Below are positions 1 through 10,123 of a DNA stretch of 64,000 bases, piece after piece. Every line of letters starts with the position of its first letter. The stretch's first letter is position 1. The notes beneath the pieces were generated by a model. That model ran no database searches. It saw only the letters and a list, made by a program, of their open reading frames with translations, and was not told the origin of the DNA. The DNA lies in contig JAWRYS010001512.1 in the NCBI GenBank assembly GCA_034769895.1, forward strand, positions 124,001-188,000. Direction: 5' to 3'. The position numbers and the translations under genes are program-made. This DNA comes from Magicicada septendecula (lineage: Eukaryota; Arthropoda; Insecta; Hemiptera; Cicadidae).

Positions 1-2404
1 AAAAAAGAACAACTCATACCAAACATATGAAGAAAATGGTTTTGACAAGAAAATAATAAAACTTATGAAAGGCAAAGAGAAACAAAAAAAAACCACATGA
101 AAAAATATAATATTAATAAATTAATTTTAATGAATACAAAAGCGGATTAATAACTTTCTGAGAGAGAAAAGAAAGGAAAATATGTTTATATAATATGATC
201 ATAATAACAACTTGGATGTCAATTATAAAGAAACCAATTGAAAAAAACTAACTGACATAAAATAATACCATTCAAATAATTAATAAGAACTAAAGAAAAA
301 AATATAAAATATAAAAATATGCTATCAATATCAATAACCAGAAGAAGATATAATGAGAATTCAGATGAAAAAGGAAAAAGTTACACCATAACTAGTAACA
401 AACATATTAACAAAGTTTCCAACCATGATAAAAATGAATATATAAGCCGAGCTAAAAAGTTAAAAGAATATATAATGAGAATAATAAATACTAAAAAGAA
501 TAAATGAGATAGAAAATGTGAGATAATCTGAGAAACAACGAAGTGAAGCATCCAAAGATATTTTTATTAGTCGAAAATGAGACTATTCTATATGTAATTT
601 TTATTTGATGACTGTCTGTAGATAATTCCAGCAGCATTATGTTTTTGAGCAGAGATGAATTGCCTCTGGACTCAATGAGAAGTGTAGTATGGCCAGCAGA
701 GTAAGTTGCCTACAGTGCCTCTCTGGACTGCCCCAGCTCACATGTTAGGGAATTAATATCCCAGGGATAAAACACGAAGTTAAGAAAAGAAAGAATATAA
801 TAATAATAATAATAAATCTCAGAAAACACTAACTATCCCAGAAGAATCAAAGTCAAATAAGAGACTATAAAGTTTATTAAGCTCAAGTATGAAGAAGCCG
901 ATATAGAAATGGGGAGGAAAACGAAGAATAATAAATAAAAAGTTATCATAAGCAATTATTTCATCCATAATCAAGTCTGAAATAATCACTTTGGGAGGAG
1001 AGCAATCTGTAGCATGACAGATAATGCCCATAGTTCTGAATGGAGAGAATTATCATAAAATAAAATAAAAACATTTTAAATCCACAAAAGCAACATAAAA
1101 AATTAATTAAGAACCACCGTAAAGCACAATCATAGATTGAAGTAAAAGTTTCATTTAAACCAATATTACAATGAGTGATGAGTAATAAAAATAAGATAAA
1201 AATAAAAATAAGTAAATAAAAATAGACTTCAAAACTAAAAATAAAAAAAAAAGGTAATACCCAGGTAGGATAGGAGTAAGTAAGGAATAAACCCAGAACA
1301 AGACAACATCCACAATGAAAGGGATACTTTTCTAAGAAACAAGGAGAATAGGAGTAATTAAAGAAGAAACCAGAACAAGACAACATCCACAAGAAGAAGG
1401 AGTGCTCTTATAAGAAACCAAAACAAAACCCCAAAAGAAAGTAATAAAAATAATAACAAATGAAAGTATAACAAGATCCCAAATTTAGAAACCATGTAAA
1501 ATAAATATAAGCCAAAAGTGTATAAAGTAGAATTGAAAGTGAACCAATGTGAATTAATTATATAATGCAAAAAACAAACCTTCATTATCCTCTATAAACA
1601 AATTACTTGATTTTAAAAAGACTATAAAACCATTTAGAAATAAAATCAAAGAATAAAAAGGGGATCAGTGCAAGTTTTTGTGTCATATTAAATAAACCTA
1701 ATATGTCAATATTGGAATTCATAAACTGAGTAGATTGTGAAAAGTATACAACTTTAATGTGTTTATATTGTGTCCATGAATAATGTTAAATATAGTATTA
1801 TCATGACAGATAATACAAGTGTTTCTAAATAACTGCCACTCTTTATATACAACATTCAATAGAATGACAGTAAATGAAACAAGAGCAGGCCAGTAAAAAA
1901 GTGAAGCGACAAAGAATTATTACCCCAAAATCAAACAAAAAACAGCTAAAAACTGAAAATAAAACTAGGTGTAAGCAATAGTGTAGATGATGGAAGGACA
2001 GATATGTTTTGTTTATTTAGAATAAGTTTAAATAGCTCAAGGATAAAATGTCTGAGAGTACAATCCTTTTAATATAAAACTTTTATTATGAAATTTATAA
2101 TTAGGTTTTAAAAATAATTAATCCAGATTAAAATGTCTGAGTTTGAAAGAGTACTGTTAATTTCAATCATGTGTTATGAATTAAGAGTATAAATTATATA
2201 CTAAATGTTCTTTTGTTAAAATAAGAAAATGTTAATCAATATTATATTAGAATATAAAGTCAGAGAGGGTATAAACAAATTGTATTATTTAAAAACTATG
2301 TATGTAAAAACTGTTAAAAATCTAGTAGGCCAATCAAATTAGCTTTTTTTCGCGTGCAAATTAAGCACCAATTGAAAGTTCCACCAGTTGTAAGAAATAG
2401 ATAA
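1..2404. other. AT-rich outer arm segment, no gene recognised
   Basis: Very AT-rich sequence with a short TAA microsatellite near 799-815. The 600-760 stretch is less AT-biased but gave no protein I recognise in any frame. The short open frames here read as low-complexity Phe/Leu/Tyr-rich translations of AT-rich DNA. The mirror copy is 10124-12527. Confidence 0.6.
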
Positions 2405-2824
2405 TAGAGGAGAGTGGGGGAATGGTGCGCACCTAAGTATAGACTGTTCTCAAGATAACACTTTAAGATAAAAATTAATAATAACTACATAAAACACTTC
2501 TTTAATTAATGTAGTTTGCCAGGAAAAAAAGTTACCAGGAAATGACAAACCAACAACAAGATATGTTGCATAAGATAAAAACATGCACTTGCGCACATTT
2601 ACCCACCCCGTGGGGTATCATGCACATATGGTTGGGTAATGGTGCGCAACAGGGGTTAGGTTACATTAATGAATTTTAACAAGTCTTATCAGTCAATCAT
2701 TTATTTTATAATACAGTTGATATGCTTATAAAAGTACAAAATCTTTGCAGTATTAAATTGTTGGGTTTTAGGCACAATACGTTAAATGAATTTAATATAG
2801 GCCTACATTTGTCAAATCTTAAAT

Positions 2825-3988
2825 TTAATATTTACAATATTCACAGATATAATCGACAGCTGAATCTGCACCAGAACACTCAGCGTGGCTCCATGATGAA
2901 CAGTAGACACATCTGAACCATAATTCACGGTCTTTCCCGATGTCTCCACAAATATTGCAAATTTCGTCAGTGGTCTTTTCTATAGCAGTAGTTCCCAAGT
3001 TCAATTCAATATCATCAAATTCATCATCTTGACAAAGATTTTTATAATCAATAGACCTATTATCACATTCATCAGATGACTCTTCTTCTATTTTTATTTT
3101 CCTCTTCAATTTGGTAGATCTAGGCTTTTTTTCTTTCTTGGCCATCTTCATTTTCTTTTTTTGAATTTTATCCTCAAAACCTAAACGCTGTGCTACGAGT
3201 TTTCTTTCTTTTCGATTCTTCTTTTCTTCATTGATGATTCGTCTCTCTTTGGCATTTTCAAGTTTTACCTTGATTGGAGTGCTTGTCAATATTTCTGAGT
3301 GTTGTTTTTCACGAGGCTTAGGCCTATCTTTTCCCTCCGTAGATCTTGGATTGTTTTTAGTGATAGATTGAGCAAAAAGAAAAAAAGAATTATCTTTTGA
3401 TGTAGATGGGATAGGGTTATCATACAGGTTTGTGTTGACTGTGCCAATTTCTTCGGAAGCTGCAGGTGGTTCAGTGCTTTCATCTATGTTGTTTTGAGGT
3501 GTGTCAGGAGGACGTTTGGCAGAATCAGGAGTCTCAGGAATAGCAGAAACATCTACGTCTACTAAAATTTGCTGATCCACAATTTCCCTTGCAGCCTCGA
3601 AAACTTTATCAGAGAATTTTTCTGGATGAAATGGATGAATCCCAGATACTCTGAACCCCGAAACAGCATTGCTTACGCTAGCAGCTTTAACAAATGATTT
3701 GTTAAGAAGCTCTGCCACATCGTATTCTTGGATTTTTGTGTGGCCAGAAGATGTCAGGTGGAAATCACACTCTCTATAAAAAGCGTTCTTCAATGGGCCA
3801 AAAAATGTAAGGTCCAGTGGTTGGAGTCTATGGGAAGTATGTGGTGGAAGGGAAACCATATGAATGAAGTTGTTTCGACAAAATTCAAACACTTCAATCG
3901 ATATGTGACTAGAGTGATTGTCCAAAACAAGTAAAACCGGGTCGTTCTCGGTAGGGTGAACGTGGTTCTTAAAGTTTCTTCTCAGCAT
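2825..3988 (-). pseudogene. Pogo-like transposase, DDE C-terminal half with PHD finger (left copy)
   Basis: A 387-residue frame. Near residue 24 it has VLDNHSSH, the second catalytic Asp of the DDE_1 superfamily, and near residue 58 LQPLDLTFFGPLK, the third acidic position. The first catalytic Asp lies in the deleted part. A long Lys/Glu-rich linker follows, and the last ~45 residues form a C4HC3 PHD-type finger (CNIC, CVYC, HAEC, CEYC). PHD fingers read histone tails in other proteins; a role in target choice here is inference. This copy is open throughout. The mirror copy has one base fewer in a homopolymer and is frameshifted, so this version may be closer to the original. Confidence 0.82.
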
Positions 3989-4289
3989 ATCTAAAAGCCA
4001 ACCTGCGCAGTTCTTTTGGAGTTAAGCCGTAAAACAAAGTACAAAGTTTTAATATATATTCTTTCAGCTCTAGCTCGATCTCTGGCGAAAACACGGACTT
4101 TCTTCCTAGTCGTGGGCACTGAGGATGATCTAATATCAAATTTTTTCTTAAAGTTGATTCTGGAATACCAAACGATCTTCCCACCTCCCTTATCTTTCTT
4201 CCATCTTTTCTCACTGTGCCAAGAGCCTTGAATAAGTTATCCTGGTTATAGGAGTTAATTTTTGTTTTTCTGACATAGTTTCTAGGCAT
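3969..4289 (-). pseudogene. Pogo-like transposase, N-terminal segment (left copy)
   Basis: A 106-residue frame starting MPRNYVRKTK. It has the typical start of pogo/jerky/Tigger-like transposases: a basic N-terminus and a psq-type helix-turn-helix around residues 15-50 (DGRKIREVGRSFGIPESTLR). In the family this region binds the element ends. The frame breaks off at about FRYAEKKL, where a CENPB-type DNA-binding domain and the first half of the DDE nuclease should follow. It overlaps the next fragment by 20 bases in another frame, which marks an out-of-frame internal deletion junction. Not functional alone. Confidence 0.8.
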
Positions 4290-4756
4290 CTGGGAACAAA
4301 GAAACGAAAGGGGGAATTAATGTTAACTGTCGCCATAAGATTGCTTGGGGGGGGGGGAATTGTGCGCACTGCTGCGCACCATAACCCGATCGCGCATTGT
4401 AAATTATTTTTGCTTAAAACTTACAGAAATACTGCCTTAAACACAAAACTAACTGCACCAAACACCAAAGCAGAAACTGCCATTTATAAATATACTTAGT
4501 TTAATCCATACAGAGAAATATTTGAGGCTTACCTTCCTAAAATCTGGAGAGTGAAAATAACAACGTGCACTACACTATAATGTTTCACTCACATACCTAC
4601 AAAAGTGATTTGGCGGGAGTGGTTGGCGTGGCACAGTAGTTGGCGAATCTGCCGCTTGGTTGTGGCACCATTCAGAGGTGTACCACATGCTTGGAAATAT
4701 CAAAAATATTAATGCGCACGATTACCTGCTGCGCACCATTCCCCCACTCTCCTCTA

Positions 4757-6203
4757 CATGGCACCTATACCAAACAGAACTCGAGATTTTGCCTATGCAC
4801 AAAATGGCGGCCATCCAAAGTTGGTAAAAACACGTTTTTCGCTTCTGGAGGCCGAGGAAAGCTTTGTAGCTGAAAAAGTGGTACATATAAAATGTAGACA
4901 ATGAAAAAAGACCTTTAATTTGAGCCATGGTACGATATGTTTCGTCAAATAGTTATTGCAAAAATCTCAAAAAACCATGAAAAATGCCTGTTTTTTGCAA
5001 TGCTGATAGTTATTGCAAAAATGATGTTTTTTATATGTTTATAACTTAAATAGGAAGCCCTTACGATTCTGAATCGAATAAGTTTTTGTAAAGTTGGGTC
5101 GGTCAATTTGTTGCTGAGATACGTTAATTTATTTATCCCAGAGCACTTAATGTTTAATACCATAACTTTTTTGTTTATAAACATTTTGGGCTATTTCGAC
5201 GTTTATTCTCTTCTAGAAGACTTATATTTCCATGTACTTTCAAGGGCAAATCAAACAATTACTTTTTAACCCACGTTTTTTGCATTAAAAAAGTGGGCGA
5301 TTTTTTTTATAAACATTTAGAGCTGGATCGTCACCCGGACATCGTACGAACTTCTAACATCAAAATATCGAAAGCTGGCTTCGAGGCAAAGATTTAAAAA
5401 AAAAAAAAAGATCTAGGACCAATAGGAGCTGAGTTACAAATTAAAAAAAAAAATCATAGCGGCTTTGTGTATAACAATTAAGAAATGAATCCGACGGCAT
5501 TGGGTATCTAAAGAGTTATATTTTGCTATGACATGCATTTTTTTTCTTCAAATCCATTTATTTGACACTAAAAATAATGTTTGAAGTGGAGGCTACCGAT
5601 GCCAGACGCAGGAGGTGGCGTGGTGGGGGAAACCGCTCTCCGGCCGGCGCGGCGAGCCAAAAAATGAATCCGAACTTCGAATCCGCGGCGCGCGGAAAAA
5701 ATTGCTGTATCTCCTCGAATTTTGGACCGTTTTTTTTTTTTTTAATCTGGGGTAGTGCAAAAAAATAATAACAATGACGCGGTCAGATTTAAACAATAAT
5801 TAACATTTTACGCTGCACGTACACCATTCGGTTTTAGAAATTTGTATAAGTCGTTTTTTTTAATGTTACTTGCTCTTGATGTTTATTACAGTAAAATGTA
5901 ATTAATAATAATAATATCTATATTTTACAAATATATTAATATTATAAAAAACTGGTCACAGAAAAGTCAAAATGTACAATTTTAAAAAGTTTTATTAAAG
6001 TAAATATATAAAAGTTGTTATAATTAATTAAGTTAAATTTTTTTTATGGTACATTATCAATTTCTTCTTCGTTTTCATCTTCTTCTTCTTCTATCTCTTC
6101 TTCATGTTTGTCATATATTTCGTTTTCATCATCTTCTTCTATCCCTTCTTCTACTACCTTTTCAGCATTATCGCAATCCTCTCCATTGCAACCTGAACAT
6201 AAG
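4757..6203. other. Inner arm segment between pogo-like element and fold point
   Basis: Mirror of 6318-7772. It holds several poly(A/T) runs, short open frames with no recognised domain, and a conspicuously GC-rich island at about 5600-5700 inside AT-rich DNA. The last part (from 6046) is the antisense copy of the CXC-like gene tail. I recognise no other gene here. Confidence 0.5.
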
Positions 6204-6482
6204 CGATTTACACGTGACAGTCTCGTTCCAAAAGAGGTATTGGAAAAAATATCGTGCGAGTGTAAGACCGGATGTGGAAAAGCTTGCGGATGTCGCAAGC
6301 ATGGATTGAAATGTACTCGCTTATGTTCAGGTTGCAATGGAGAGGATTGCGATAATGCTGAAAAGGTAGTAGAAGAAGGGATAGAAGAAGAAGATGATGA
6401 AAACGAAATATATGACAAACATGAAGAAGAGATAGAAGAAGAAGAAGATGAAAACGAAGAAGAAATTGATAATGTACCATAA
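6204..6482 (+). pseudogene. CXC-like cysteine-rich protein, 5'-truncated at the palindrome loop
   Basis: The frame reads through the loop into the right arm. It shows a cysteine-rich module (CECKTGCGKACGCRKHGLKC, then C-x2-C-x4-C) resembling tesmin/TSO1-like CXC domains. A strongly acidic Glu/Asp-rich tail follows and ends at the stop at 6480-6482. An AATAAA signal lies about 50 bases further on. Upstream of 6204 the frame enters the inverted copy of its own tail and becomes meaningless, so the N-terminus is lost. Similar CXC-like modules occur in many repetitive arthropod genes of unknown function. I cannot say whether this is a host gene or part of a mobile element. Confidence 0.6.
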
Positions 6483-7772
6483 AAAAAAATTTAACTTAAT
6501 TAATTATAACAACTTTTATATATTTACTTTAATAAAACTTTTTAAAATTGTACATTTTGACTTTTCTGTGTACCAGTTTTTTATAATATTAATATATTTA
6601 TAAAATATAGATATTATTATTATTAATTACATTTTACTGTAATAAACATCAAGAGCAAGTAACATTAAAAAAAACGACTTATACAAATTTCTAAAACCGA
6701 ATGGTGTACGTGCAGCGTAAAATGTTAATTATTGTTTAAATCTGACCGCGTCATTGTTATTATTTTTTTGCACTACCCCAGATTAAAAAAAAAAAAAAAC
6801 GGTCCAAAATTCGAGGAGATACAGCAATTTTTTCCGCGCGCCGCGGATTCGAAGTTCGGATTCATTTTTTGGCTCGCCGCGCCGGCCGGAGAGCGGTTTC
6901 CCCCACCACGCCACCTCCTGCGTCTGGCATCGGTAGCCTCCACTTCAAACATTATTTTTAGTGTCAAATAAATGGATTTGAAGAAAAAAAATGCATGTCA
7001 TAGCAAAATATAACTCTTTAGATACCCAATGCCGTCGGATTCATTTCTTAATTGTTATACACAAAGCCGCTATGATTTTTTTTTTTAATTTGTAACTCAG
7101 CTCCTATTGGTCCTAGATCTTTTTTTTTTTTTTAAATCTTTGCCTCGAAACCAGCTTTCGATATTTTGATGTTAGAAGTTCGTACGATGTCCGGGTGACG
7201 ATCCAGCTCTAAATGTTTATAAAAAAAATCGCCCACTTTTTTAATGCAAAAAACGTGGGTTAAAAAGTAATTGTTTGATTTGCCCTTGAAAGTACATGGA
7301 AATATAAGTCTTCTAGAAGAGAATAAACGTCGAAATAGCCCAAAATGTTTATAAACAAAAAAGTTATGGTATTAAACATTAAGTGCTCTGGGATAAATAA
7401 ATTAACGTATCTCAGCAACAAATTGACCGACCCAACTTTACAAAAACTTATTCGATTCAGAATCGTAAGGGCTTCCTATTTAAGTTATAAACATATAAAA
7501 AACATCATTTTTGCAATAACTATCAGCATTGCAAAAAACAGGCATTTTTCATGGTTTTTTGAGATTTTTGCAATAACTATTTGACGAAACATATCGTACC
7601 ATGGCTCAAATTAAAGGTCTTTTTTCATTGTCTACATTTTATATGTACCACTTTTTCAGCTACAAAGCTTTCCTCGGCCTCCAGAAGCGAAAAACGTGTT
7701 TTTACCAACTTTGGATGGCCGCCATTTTGTGCATAGGCAAAATCTCGAGTTCTGTTTGGTATAGGTGCCATG
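6318..7772. other. Inner right-arm segment
   Basis: After the CXC-like tail and its 3' untranslated region, this contains the mirror GC-rich island (about 6830-6935) and several short open frames at 7345-7807. None shows a domain I recognise. Same content as 4757-6203. Confidence 0.5.
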
Positions 7773-8239
7773 TAGAGGAGAGTGGGGGAATGGTGCGCAG
7801 CAGGTAATCGTGCGCATTAATATTTTTGATATTTCCAAGCATGTGGTACACCTCTGAATGGTGCCACAACCAAGCGGCAGATTCGCCAACTACTGTGCCA
7901 CGCCAACCACTCCCGCCAAATCACTTTTGTAGGTATGTGAGTGAAACATTATAGTGTAGTGCACGTTGTTATTTTCACTCTCCAGATTTTAGGAAGGTAA
8001 GCCTCAAATATTTCTCTGTATGGATTAAACTAAGTATATTTATAAATGGCAGTTTCTGCTTTGGTGTTTGGTGCAGTTAGTTTTGTGTTTAAGGCAGTAT
8101 TTCTGTAAGTTTTAAGCAAAAATAATTTACAATGCGCGATCGGGTTATGGTGCGCAGCAGTGCGCACAATTCCCCCCCCCCCAAGCAATCTTATGGCGAC
8201 AGTTAACATTAATTCCCCCTTTCGTTTCTTTGTTCCCAG

Positions 8240-8560
8240 ATGCCTAGAAACTATGTCAGAAAAACAAAAATTAACTCCTATAACCAGGATAACTTATTCA
8301 AGGCTCTTGGCACAGTGAGAAAAGATGGAAGAAAGATAAGGGAGGTGGGAAGATCGTTTGGTATTCCAGAATCAACTTTAAGAAAAAATTTGATATTAGA
8401 TCATCCTCAGTGCCCACGACTAGGAAGAAAGTCCGTGTTTTCGCCAGAGATCGAGCTAGAGCTGAAAGAATATATATTAAAACTTTGTACTTTGTTTTAC
8501 GGCTTAACTCCAAAAGAACTGCGCAGGTTGGCTTTTAGATATGCTGAGAAGAAACTTTAA
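8240..8560 (+). pseudogene. Pogo-like transposase, N-terminal segment (right copy)
   Basis: Identical in protein to the left copy at 3969-4289: a 106-residue helix-turn-helix segment that ends at the internal deletion. It overlaps the next frame by 20 bases. Confidence 0.8.
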
Positions 8561-9242
8561 GAACCACGTTCACCCTACCGAGAACGACCCGGTTTTACTT
8601 GTTTTGGACAATCACTCTAGTCACATATCGATTGAAGTGTTTGAATTTTGTCGAAACAACTTCATTCATATGGTTTCCCTTCCACCACATACTTCCCATA
8701 GACTCCAACCACTGGACCTTACATTTTTTGGCCCATTGAAGAACGCTTTTTATAGAGAGTGTGATTTCCACCTGACATCTTCTGGCCACACAAAAATCCA
8801 AGAATACGATGTGGCAGAGCTTCTTAACAAATCATTTGTTAAAGCTGCTAGCGTAAGCAATGCTGTTTCGGGGTTCAGAGTATCTGGGATTCATCCATTT
8901 CATCCAGAAAAATTCTCTGATAAAGTTTTCGAGGCTGCAAGGGAAATTGTGGATCAGCAAATTTTAGTAGACGTAGATGTTTCTGCTATTCCTGAGACTC
9001 CTGATTCTGCCAAACGTCCTCCTGACACACCTCAAAACAACATAGATGAAAGCACTGAACCACCTGCAGCTTCCGAAGAAATTGGCACAGTCAACACAAA
9101 CCTGTATGATAACCCTATCCCATCTACATCAAAAGATAATTCTTTTTTCTTTTTGCTCAATCTATCACTAAAAACAATCCAAGATCTACGGAGGGAAAAG
9201 ATAGGCCTAAGCCTCGTGAAAAACAACACTCAGAAATATTGA
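8541..9242 (+). pseudogene. Pogo-like transposase, DDE C-terminal half, frameshifted (right copy)
   Basis: Same DDE_1 half as in the left copy (VLDNHSSH, LQPLD) for about 200 residues. The frame is then lost near 9145-9152, where this arm has six T against seven A in the left arm. The frameshift gives a 233-residue frame with an unrelated tail. A one-base homopolymer difference is also a common long-read error, so the break may not be real. Confidence 0.75.
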
Positions 9243-9703
9243 CAAGCACTCCAATCAAGGTAAAACTTGAAAATGCCAAAGAGAGACGAATCATCAATGA
9301 AGAAAAGAAGAATCGAAAAGAAAGAAAACTCGTAGCACAGCGTTTAGGTTTTGAGGATAAAATTCAAAAAAAGAAAATGAAGATGGCCAAGAAAGAAAAA
9401 AAGCCTAGATCTACCAAATTGAAGAGGAAAATAAAAATAGAAGAAGAGTCATCTGATGAATGTGATAATAGGTCTATTGATTATAAAAATCTTTGTCAAG
9501 ATGATGAATTTGATGATATTGAATTGAACTTGGGAACTACTGCTATAGAAAAGACCACTGACGAAATTTGCAATATTTGTGGAGACATCGGGAAAGACCG
9601 TGAATTATGGTTCAGATGTGTCTACTGTTCATCATGGAGCCACGCTGAGTGTTCTGGTGCAGATTCAGCTGTCGATTATATCTGTGAATATTGTAAATAT
9701 TAA
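9239..9703 (+). pseudogene. Pogo-like transposase, PHD finger tail (right copy)
   Basis: Continuation of the frameshifted right-copy transposase: a Lys/Glu-rich basic stretch followed by the C-terminal C4HC3 PHD-type finger, ending at a stop at 9701-9703. The apparent start codon is an accident of the frame. The true protein begins upstream. Confidence 0.72.
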
Positions 9704-10123
9704 ATTTAAGATTTGACAAATGTAGGCCTATATTAAATTCATTTAACGTATTGTGCCTAAAACCCAACAATTTAATACTGCAAAGATTTTGTACTTTTAT
9801 AAGCATATCAACTGTATTATAAAATAAATGATTGACTGATAAGACTTGTTAAAATTCATTAATGTAACCTAACCCCTGTTGCGCACCATTACCCAACCAT
9901 ATGTGCATGATACCCCACGGGGTGGGTAAATGTGCGCAAGTGCATGTTTTTATCTTATGCAACATATCTTGTTGTTGGTTTGTCATTTCCTGGTAACTTT
10001 TTTTCCTGGCAAACTACATTAATTAAAGAAGTGTTTTATGTAGTTATTATTAATTTTTATCTTAAAGTGTTATCTTGAGAACAGTCTATACTTAGGTGCG
10101 CACCATTCCCCCACTCTCCTCTA

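Larger units (their letters stand above)
2407..4754 (-). mobile_element. Pogo-like DNA transposon, internally deleted (left copy)
   Basis: The element is bounded by perfect 24-bp terminal inverted repeats (2407-2430 and 4731-4754, starting GAGGAGAGTGGGGG) and flanked by TA on both sides (2405-2406, 4755-4756). A TA duplication is the signature of the Tc1/mariner/pogo superfamily. TGCGCA-type words recur close to both ends and may be transposase binding sites. The coding strand is minus. The N-terminal helix-turn-helix segment and the C-terminal catalytic segment are present, but the middle of the transposase is missing, so this copy is non-autonomous. The identical mirror copy is at 7775-10121. 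Confidence 0.88.
1..6204. repeat. Left arm of a giant inverted repeat
   Basis: Every landmark here recurs in reverse complement on the right: positions pair so that left plus right sums to 12527-12529 along the whole arm. Examples are 319/12208, 3969/8560 and 4640/7889. The arm is already paired at base 1, so its true outer end lies outside the window. The arms differ at single bases (1588 vs 10940; 5379 vs 7150), in mononucleotide run lengths and by one 3-bp unit near 6130. They are therefore not letter-for-letter copies. It may be a real recent inverted duplication, two haplotypes joined head to head, or a fold-back read artefact. Confidence 0.95.
7775..10121 (+). mobile_element. Pogo-like DNA transposon, internally deleted (right copy)
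   Basis: Mirror copy of the left element, with the same 24-bp terminal inverted repeats (7775-7798, 10098-10121) and TA on both sides (7773-7774, 10122-10123). The coding strand is plus. It lies wholly inside the palindrome arm, so it was duplicated with the arm and did not insert independently. Confidence 0.88.

Noticed and set aside
961..1585. Hydrophobic Phe/Leu/Tyr-rich frames resembling membrane proteins
   Set aside because: Translation of T-rich, low-complexity DNA gives such frames by chance. There is no domain, no splice logic, and the mirror arm shows the same only because it is a copy.
6044..6418. Minus-strand 124-residue frame almost identical to the plus-strand CXC-like tail
   Set aside because: It is the inverted copy of the same tail reading across the loop in antisense. 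Its cysteine module is absent, so it is not a second gene.
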